NCBI RefSeq assembly: GCF_040115645.1
Contig: NC_089562.1
Span: forward strand, 248,001-312,000
DNA: 64,000 bases
Reading direction: 5' to 3'
From: Euwallacea fornicatus
Lineage: Eukaryota; Arthropoda; Insecta; Coleoptera; Curculionidae
Shown here: positions 57,053 to 64,000 of the stretch, in pieces
How the letters are laid out: every line of letters begins with the position of its first letter
Numbering within the stretch: position 1 is the first letter of the stretch
The notes under the pieces: generated by a model
The model's input: the letters and a program-made list of their open reading frames with translations, nothing else
The model's database searches: none
Told to the model about the DNA's origin: nothing
Program-made: the position numbers and the translations under genes

Positions 57053-57330
57053 TTAATTTAACAAACGTCCAAAATGTTGCCCTCCTGCTTCCATATGGAA
57101 ATAGAGGTTTTGTTCAAAATAATTTCGGACGTTTTGAAGCATTTCAGATGTAATCTTGCGATATTCGTCAATGATTTGTTAACGTAAACAATTTAGAGAC
57201 TCTGACTGAGTTTTATATAATTTCTTTTTTAAGTGACCCCGTAGAAAAAAATCCAGCGGACCGCTCTACTGACCCTCAGCGGACCGCTCTACTGGCTCTC
57301 ATCGGCCAATCCATCTACCAGGAAAAAATT
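57053..57330 (-). pseudogene. DD41D transposase remnant with internal 23-bp duplication
   Basis: On the minus strand, YKTQSESLNCLR, a stop, then ITSEMLQNVRNYFEQNLYFH and GGQHFGRLLN with a stop at 57053-57055 match the C-terminal region of DD41D transposases. The catalytic-Asp region is scrambled by a tandem duplication of CAGCGGACCGCTCTACTG (57254-57271 and 57277-57294). Confidence 0.72.
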
Positions 57331-57695
57331 TGCTTTTCTCACAATATTTTTTAAGGTAAGTTACGAATTGAAAAAACGCTGTTATTTTTTCAATGTTGGT
57401 TCAACATTTATAGCGTGATTTCTCGACAACTACTGCTTCAAGTTGAAAAAAAAAACTTAACAGCGTTGAAAAGAGAATTCGGTTATCTTCAGAATGAGGC
57501 ATCACTCGACCCCTAATCCCATTTAAGGTTTAAGGGTTGCACCTTCCCCCCCAAGGGATTGGAAGTGGCAAGGTTGACAGTGGTCGCGAAAGATTTCTCC
57601 CTCGAAATGCAAATCGACGGGTCTCAGCAAATTTTTTTTTTTTTAGTGGTAAAAATGAGAACTCGGCCTTGTTTCGTTTTCATTGGCTCACCCTG

Positions 57696-58629
57696 TATAA
57701 TTAATATCCGGTTTCGATCTTAATAACACATATGCGGATAGCACTTTAATATATCACATTGGCATATATCGAAGAGGTACAAAACACGAAAATTGATAAA
57801 AATTTGCTTGTCACAGTTCGGGTTTTTTAATGTTGGATATGGGTCTTCCGACGGCCATAAATATAAATTTTCTTTTGACGTGTTGTGTACCAGAGTTTTT
57901 TTTTCATTTTACAAAAATGATGTATCTGAGGGTAATTTATGTTTCAATATGCGACATTTGGTCCTGATTAAAGAAGCCATTCTACAAGCTATTAAGTTGC
58001 CGCACCGCAGGCAGGAAAAGCAGGTAAAATAATATGCTTTTGTAGCTGTCGTTTATTTACTTAATACTTCTTTCCTCTTTACTTTCAGTTTACGACGTGC
58101 GTGCAGGAAAATTCCAGCTGGGAAATACGCTCTTCCCTAGATTTATGACAAAATTAGCCCTAAGTTTAAAATATCACTTATTCATGTCAATCTGTCGCGT
58201 TGAACACTTTTCGAAGGAGATCTTTTAGTGTTCATCTAGTTTAGGGCATTTTCGATTTTCTTCTCTTTTCGTATCCATTACGTAGGGTTAAATTCCTCCA
58301 AGGAATGGTTCATAAACCGGCGCCAAATTAATGCGCCCAGTAATTTCCCACGTTCGCAGAACCATTTTTAACTGGAAGAAGATAAATACTTCCTGGATTA
58401 ACGTGTAATCCACGCAAATTCATTTTTAACCCTACACATACATACGTAATTCGTCTTCCTTATCAAAAGAGTGTTCTAGACGTGGCAATTTTTCTCGAAT
58501 AATTAGAAATATAGTGAATGTTTGCTCAGAAGTTTAAGAGATTTTCTGATTTAAATAACGTTGAGTTTTTATTGGCTGCATAATCCCAGGATAGATAATA
58601 ATCCTTTTACGCGTAGGGGATTAAAAGCA
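57696..58629. other. Spacer, nothing recognised
   Basis: About 930 bp with no supported gene. A small open frame at 57793-58032 has no family feature. Confidence 0.35.
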
Positions 58630-59640
58630 TCACATAAATTCGTTTAAAATTGAAGGAAGTGTTTTTCGTGAAAACGCTGGAACACGTCATATATTGTTCT
58701 TACTTGTGCTCCTTTGACGTGATAGACACGGTTCCTCATATAGTAGATAAATGTACTTTTTCATTTTTTTTTATGGAGCTCCATGTATATTATAACATTT
58801 TGAGTTCTTTGAGAAATTCTGAACATATTTCATGTAACACACCAATGTCTAAATTAAACAGTTACTGAAATATTTGCACACTACGGCAATTAGAGTGGCT
58901 CGCTAGATCGCCTGACCTCACTCCTATGGACTTTTTTTTATGGGGTTGTTTGAAACGTAGGGTGAATTTACGTAAGTGCAGTAATACGAAAGACTGAAAA
59001 AATGAAATTGTTCAAGAATCCCAACGAATACCCCCTCGAATAGTTAGAAACGTTCTTGAGAAACACAAATTTCGGCCTGTCCATTGTCGGCGGGTCGATG
59101 GGACACATTCACTACATTAGATCACAGTAGTTTATATTGTTTTTTTAGATATTAATAGTTCTAACCTTATTTCAATTTTTTGTACTTTTTTTCGAAAACC
59201 GTTGAATTTAGACGTGGGGATGTTACATAAAATACGTTAAGCGTTCGTAATATAACTCAAAGCTCATTTAAATACACCCGATGTTTCGGATAGTCCCATA
59301 AAAAATATCCCTAGAGGTGAAGTCAGGCGATCTAACAGGCCACTGGAATCGCCGCATTGCGCACGTATTTCGATGACTCTTGAATTTAGATATGGATATA
59401 TCACATGAAATATATTTCGGATTTCTCAAAGAACCCAAAAACGTCAAAATATATGTGGGGTTCCGTAAGAAAAAATAGAGAAGCTACGTTTATCTACTGC
59501 GTGGGTAACCCTGCACGCATGTCCGTTGCGTCAAAAATGCACAACTAGAAACAATATTTGAAGCGTTCCAGCATTCTCGTGAAAACAAATTCTTTTAATT
59601 TTTAACAAATTTATGCGGAGCTTTTTGTCATTTAAGTACA
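58630..59640. mobile_element. Decayed foldback carrying transposase sequence in both arms
   Basis: The left part (TTTTTCGTGAAAACGCTGGA near 58660) is mirrored at about 59565-59590, and the diverged match continues inward. Both arms include the DD41D catalytic region: LARSPDLTPMDFFLWG on the plus strand near 58895-58945, and WPVRSPDFTSRDIF on the minus strand near 59310-59345. The exact termini and target duplication could not be set. Confidence 0.6.
58884..59120 (+). pseudogene. DD41D transposase, C-terminal remnant
   Basis: The plus strand reads LARSPDLTPMDFFLWGCLKR with the third catalytic Asp, then a stop near 58997, PPRIVRNVLEKHKFRPVHCR and a stop near 59120. The upstream catalytic residues are absent. 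Confidence 0.75.
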
Positions 59641-61075
59641 CCAAACAAATAGGAGGTTTTTGCGCCCTTTGACTGAGAACTTCATCCTCTTGATACCCGA
59701 TTCCTCAACGTCTGCATATTGTTTATCTCTATTCCCAGTGGTGCTGGATAAATCGCCGTTCAACCATATAATTATCCCTTCTAATCCCCGTTTAATGTGA
59801 ACAATAACTTTTGCCAACTGAAGTCGAATTGTGCGGGGTTTTTCTGCATGAACAATTACCGTTAATCATTTTTAACCTTACTCAAAATTCATATGTTTAA
59901 GAACTCAAGTTTGGGAAAATTGTTTTATCCCTGGTTTTGTATCTGAGCCAAGAACGGTTTACATTAATGGTGACTCCGCTTTCGCTTGAGTGAATTTTTG
60001 GGGCACAGCCATTTTCAGTTTGGGAGAGCACAGCAACAGGATGCGCTCACTTCATTCAATTAAAACTGAACAACTTAATACAGAACCATATTTCAGCCTG
60101 TTGCCTAGTGGAAAATTGAATTTTGAGGTCGGTCAGCTATTCATTACGTCAACTATCTTGAAGGAAATTAACCGTCTTCCCGGATAAAGACAATGCCGGT
60201 TATTCCGGCAAAAAGTGTTTTTGTGCTTCTGGAAACCTCCGTTTCTACTTACCTTTAAAGGATTTTAACTTACCTTCAATTATTAAAATTTAATCAAAAA
60301 TCAACTAACGATCGTTAACCGAGACAAAGTAAATAAATCGAAAATTGTGCTAATACTTACAGATTTTTCACGGGGGGAGGGGGAGACAGAGGTCACTTAC
60401 CTGAAACAAAAAACGTAATTAAATAAATTGAAGAAAACCCTTTGCTTGACACAAATTGCCACTTCGCGTCCTCCTTTATGACAAATAATCATTTTTCCTT
60501 ATTTCCATTTATTGATTTATCATTACTTGGCGTGGCCATTGAATAATTCAAAAGTTCTGAAGAGAGATAGATGATAACACGATTGATAAGCAATGTCAAA
60601 ACTTCTTAATATTCCACTTTATTTGATCTAAAACCCCTAGAAATAAATACCTCTCTTAGGCTGAAAAAAAGGACCAAATGGATGCTATTAACTCGATGAT
60701 CCTTACTGACATGAAACTCATAATGAACTGCCATCAATTCAGTTGCGGATAATGCTATCCGATAGTTTACTCCGGCATTGATCTAGACGATGGGTGGCAA
60801 TTTGTCACACGGAATTAATTTTTTCGATTGATCTGCTAATTTATGGTGAAATTTAGCGCCTGTGTACAGGTCCAACATCTGCCCGATGAAATAACATTTT
60901 TGGCGTACTTGACAAAAAGGCGAACGCCAGTTAATCTGAATTCACGATATGATTATCTATTAACTGTCTACTTGAACAGCATTAGTTTTTGCATTTTTTG
61001 ACAATTCGAAAGAAGATTTCAGGTCCTCCAAACAACTATTTGAACCGCCCTGTTCATCCAATTCACGTCAAATTA
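59641..61075. other. Spacer, nothing recognised
   Basis: About 1.4 kb of AT-rich DNA with no supported gene or element. The mariner at 61076 begins at a TA. Confidence 0.35.
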
Positions 61076-62362
61076 TTAGGAGTTGAAATTAATTCGTAGC
61101 GTTTTACAAGAGATGGCATAGATAATACAGTATTTCGTTGTTATCTACAATAATATACTTATCGTGAAGCAGCGGTCATTAGAGGTCATTTGCTTTGCAT
61201 ATCCACTTTTTGAATAATAAATAACGACATTTTATAATTTATTGAATATGTCACAATTTGTGCCGAATAAAGGGTTTTTGTGGGGTATTTTACTTAATTA
61301 CTTAAATATGAACAAAAGTGCTGCCGAAGCTCATCGTATTTTAATGGAAGTATATGATGAACATGCTCTAGCTGAACGAACGTGTCGAAAGCGGTTTGCA
61401 CGTTTCAAAGCTGGTGATTTCGACTTGGTTGACAAGGAGCGACCTGATCAGCCAAAAAAATTTGAAGACAACGCTTTGGAGGCATTGCTCAACGAAGACC
61501 CGTGTCAAACACTTCAAGAATTGTCTACATCATTGGGAGTTGACTTATCAACGGTAGGAAAACGTCTTAAAACTTTGGGTATGATCCAAAAGGAAGGACA
61601 TTGGGTTCCATATGAATTGAAACCAAGGGACATTGAGAGGCGTTTTTTGACGTGTGAACTGCTGCTTCAACGGGAAAAAAGAAAAGGTTTTTTGCATCGG
61701 ATTGACACTGGCGATGAAAAATGGATCCATTACGACAATCCGAAGCGCAGAAAGTCATGGGTTAAGCCCGGTCAACCGTCAACATCAGTAGCAAAGCCAA
61801 ATATCCATGGGTCTAAGCTTCTGCTCTGTATTTGGTGGGATCAGAGGGGTGTGATTTATTATGAACTGTTGAAACCGAATGATACCATAACTGGAGACCG
61901 CTACCGACTACAACTGATGCGATTGAGCCGTGCATTGGAAGAAAAACGGCCGGAATACTCCAAAAGACACGACAAAGTGGTTTTGCTGCACGACAATGCT
62001 CGTCCGCACGTCGCAAAACCGGTACAAACATACCTGGAAAGACTTAAATGGGAAATCCTGCCCCACCCGCCGTATTTCCCAGATGTTGCTCCATCTGATT
62101 ATTATTTGTTTCGTTCGATGGATCATAGTCTGTCTGAGCTGAAGTTCACTTCTTACGAAGATTGTCAAAAATGGGTCGATTCATGGATTGCATCTAAAGA
62201 CAACGCGTTCTTCCGACGCGGTATTCGTGCCCTGCCCGAAAGATGGTCAAAAGTAGTAGAAAGCGATGGGCAATACTTTAACTAATGTATTTTTTTATTT
62301 TCATTTAAAATCGATACATTTTTTTCTTAAAAAAAACGCTACGAATTAATTCCAACTCCTAA
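61076..62362 (+). mobile_element. Full-length mariner (cecropia-like), 1287 bp
   Basis: The terminal repeats begin TTAGGAGTTGAAATTAATTC and, reversed at the right end, TTAGGAGTTGGAATTAATTC; they match over about 30 bp with one change. TA flanks both ends (61074-61075 and 62363-62364). The length is that of a standard complete mariner, with an open transposase gene. It is not nested in, nor interrupted by, another element. Confidence 0.95.
61242..62285 (+). CDS. Mariner DD34D transposase, intact, 347 aa
   Basis: It should bind the mariner ends and excise and reinsert the element at TA. The frame is open throughout; the start may be the second Met (MSQFVPNKG). The N-terminal ~110 residues hold two helix-turn-helix motifs (KSAAEAHRILMEVYDEHALA is in the first). 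WVPYEL lies at 121-126. The catalytic residues are Asp158 (TGDEKW), Asp251 (LHDNARPH) and Asp286 (FPDVAPSDYYLF), with 34 residues between the last two. It closely resembles the cecropia group that includes the Hsmar1 lineage. Deviations: the linker reads RPDQP in place of a GRPK-type motif, residue 155 is Asp where a hydrophobic residue is usual before TGDE, and YSPD is YFPD. These may reduce activity although no stop is present. Confidence 0.95.
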   Translation: MNMSQFVPNKGFLWGILLNYLNMNKSAAEAHRILMEVYDEHALAERTCRKRFARFKAGDFDLVDKERPDQPKKFEDNALEALLNEDPCQTLQELSTSLGVDLSTVGKRLKTLGMIQKEGHWVPYELKPRDIERRFLTCELLLQREKRKGFLHRIDTGDEKWIHYDNPKRRKSWVKPGQPSTSVAKPNIHGSKLLLCIWWDQRGVIYYELLKPNDTITGDRYRLQLMRLSRALEEKRPEYSKRHDKVVLLHDNARPHVAKPVQTYLERLKWEILPHPPYFPDVAPSDYYLFRSMDHSLSELKFTSYEDCQKWVDSWIASKDNAFFRRGIRALPERWSKVVESDGQYFN

Positions 62363-64000
62363 TATATTTGAAAAAATTCAAATTTTTCCGAAAATTTTCT
62401 GAAAAGCGGAACTGCGCTATTTCCCAAATTTTGTCAAATTGTCAGAAACGACCAAATTAACCGTTGCGAGGATCTGTATGAGCCTTGCGAAACTCTATAG
62501 ACCGACCAGCCTGACCGAGCTTATACCCGAGGCCGGCCAGGAATCAAAGTCGAGTAGGGGTATAACTCTTACGGAGACTTTGATTAAAGGGCATCGGGGT
62601 GTAACAAAATGAGAGAGACAAACCAGAATATTGATTTTACTTCTTGGTATTATATGGCGTGTCCCAAAAATATTGGTGTAATGTTGGGTACGGGAGCGAT
62701 CACGCTAGACACACATCTCAAGTAAAATTGCTCGTTTTCTTTACCTCTGTGACTTTCTGACACACCCTGTATGATTGATACAAAAAGAAGTTTTTTAATA
62801 TATAAAAATATGAATTGCTAAAGAATTCGCAGTAACTGAAAGCCGTTACTTGACATGGGTTGTTGTTTAAGCCAACCCTACACACTTTCGGAGTCCTGCT
62901 TGTTAAAGAAGCATGCTTAAATTTGAACGTAACACTTCATTTCATTTCTGAGATACGGAGTAAGGGTCCTCAATGTGCTTTTTTTAATGGCTTCACAACC
63001 TTAATTGAGATATACATTGTCTATATAAGATCTAAATCAATCGATTTAGGTGCAAAATAGAAAACTGCAAACAAGATCCTCCTGTTTTCTTTTCTTGGCA
63101 TAGATCCAGGTTTTTAACAATTTGTGCATAAACAACTTAACGTGGCTTTCCTGGCTAGAAGAAATACACAATTTCCAATTTTATCGGTCTTATCGTGAGA
63201 AATTGGTTTATTCCATTTTAAAGGAGATTGGTGTCTTTCCAGAGAATTTAGGCTTCTGGAGTATTCCGTATAAAGAATTACTTAAACATTCCTACTGAAA
63301 TGGGTCAAAAGTACATCGAAGCAATGAAAAACGATCGTAAGACAGTTCCAGACTCTGGAAATTATCCATGCAATGCCTGTCCCGGACAAACGACGCCACG
63401 TATTAAAATTATTTCACTCCCTTTAATATCTGCCAGTTTTTACGGGGCAAATCCCCGGAAATATGCAGTTTTGAGGTTCTTTTTGATAATAAAACCAGCA
63501 TATATTTCGGACTGTTTCAACCACATACTTCGTTAATGTCATTCTTTGGTTGACCTTTACAAGTTTGGCTGAGAGACGTATATTTTATGTAGCTCTCTAC
63601 TGCATCCAGGCTTAATCCAGACTATTCAATATTGTCCTCTATCCGTACACTTTAGAGCTCTCAATTTAATGACTTTTGAGTGAGTTAAACAAGCGTGAAG
63701 AAAGGGTTTTCAGAAACTAGGACCTTTAATAAGTTTTTACTGGTCTGGATAAACTGGATGGAAACCCCAGGGTATTAGCCCCAGCACCCTACTAACGTGC
63801 CGGGGGTTTGTGTTGGTATTGTTCATGTTTAGTCTGTTTGCGGACGATGCTCTGGGAATTTGTGCCTGATTTAGAGAACATTACGAAGGCTTTGGATTGT
63901 TTTTGGTCTTATTTAGGAGAAAGTTAATAAATTTTGTCACAGACTCGTCGCTTCATAGCGAGGAAATCTTGGCGCATTTGCAACTAAGTCCTGGAAATTT
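62363..64000. other. Right edge of window, nothing certain
   Basis: No convincing gene. A GC-richer patch lies at about 62470-62600. A short segment at 62655-62769 has ends resembling the CAGGGTG family (GGCGTGTCCC on the left, CACACCCTG on the right, TA on both sides) and may be a 115-bp MITE or one arm of a larger, lost element. Confidence 0.35.

Larger units (their letters stand above)
55044..57695 (-). mobile_element. DD41D-derived element with ~350-bp arms, hosts a Tc3-like element
   Basis: The left end CAGGGTGGGCCAATGAAAAA and the right end (reversed, CAGGGTGAGCCAATGAAAAC) are flanked by TA. The arms mirror each other for about 350 bp. Without the nested element (55453-57031) it is about 1.07 kb, with a transposase remnant on the minus strand. 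The left arm resembles that of the element at 7660-8539. Confidence 0.88.

Noticed and set aside
62470..62600. GC-rich segment near the right edge as a possible LTR or tRNA
   Set aside because: No TG...CA ends with a target duplication and no cloverleaf or TTCGA-type T-loop could be found.

Overview
The window is eukaryotic, AT-rich and almost certainly from an insect. The grounds are one spliced gene with a 52-bp GT-AG intron and a dense population of Tc1/mariner-superfamily DNA transposons of kinds common in insect genomes: cecropia- and irritans-like mariners (DD34D), Tc1-like DD34E elements and rosa/Visitor-like DD41D elements. A beetle is a plausible host, but nothing seen here proves it. 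No bacterial features, CRISPR arrays, rRNA genes or tRNA genes were recognised.

Layout. At 1-5.6 kb, on the minus strand, lies the only convincing host gene. It encodes a 1495-residue, mostly disordered protein with an N-terminal coiled coil that I could not assign to a family. From 5.6 kb onward the window is a transposon graveyard separated by apparently unique AT-rich DNA. At 7.7-14 kb there are two long-arm inverted-repeat elements and then a stack: an irritans-like mariner holds a Tc1 element, which holds two solo LTRs. At 17.4-27 kb, on and beside a (TA)n tract, lies a contiguous train of elements (Tc1; Tc3-like with an intact Tc1 inside; DD41D with a Tc3-like inside; two short foldback elements). 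At 28.9-31.4 kb are three DD41D-derived non-autonomous elements. At 31.9-38.3 kb is a large palindromic composite holding two DD41D copies, a truncated LINE and an LTR-like insertion. At 38.9-43.9 kb are more DD41D and MITE elements with another solo LTR. At 43.9-51.9 kb the sequence is quiet apart from a degenerate tandem repeat. At 51.9-59.6 kb there are nested DD41D/Tc1 elements and a foldback. At 61.1-62.4 kb is a full-length, open mariner.

How the pieces relate. The elements can be ordered by nesting, and removing each insertion with one copy of its target duplication restores sensible lengths (for example 1432 bp against 1434 bp for the two copies of one Tc1). Three transposase reading frames are open or nearly so: a Tc1-like one at 19328-20368, a mariner at 61242-62285 and a DD41D one at 23839-24843 (minus).

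The most interesting pattern is a shared end architecture in the DD41D-related elements. Besides the terminal TA-CAGGGTG-like motif, many carry a second TA-CAGGGTG-like motif in the same orientation inside each long arm, at a fixed distance: 109-110 bp in six elements and 123-124 bp in two. The sequence between the motifs differs from element to element. This is the layout called IR/DR in some Tc1 elements, here with a shorter spacing, and it correctly picked out an otherwise cryptic element end at 31387.
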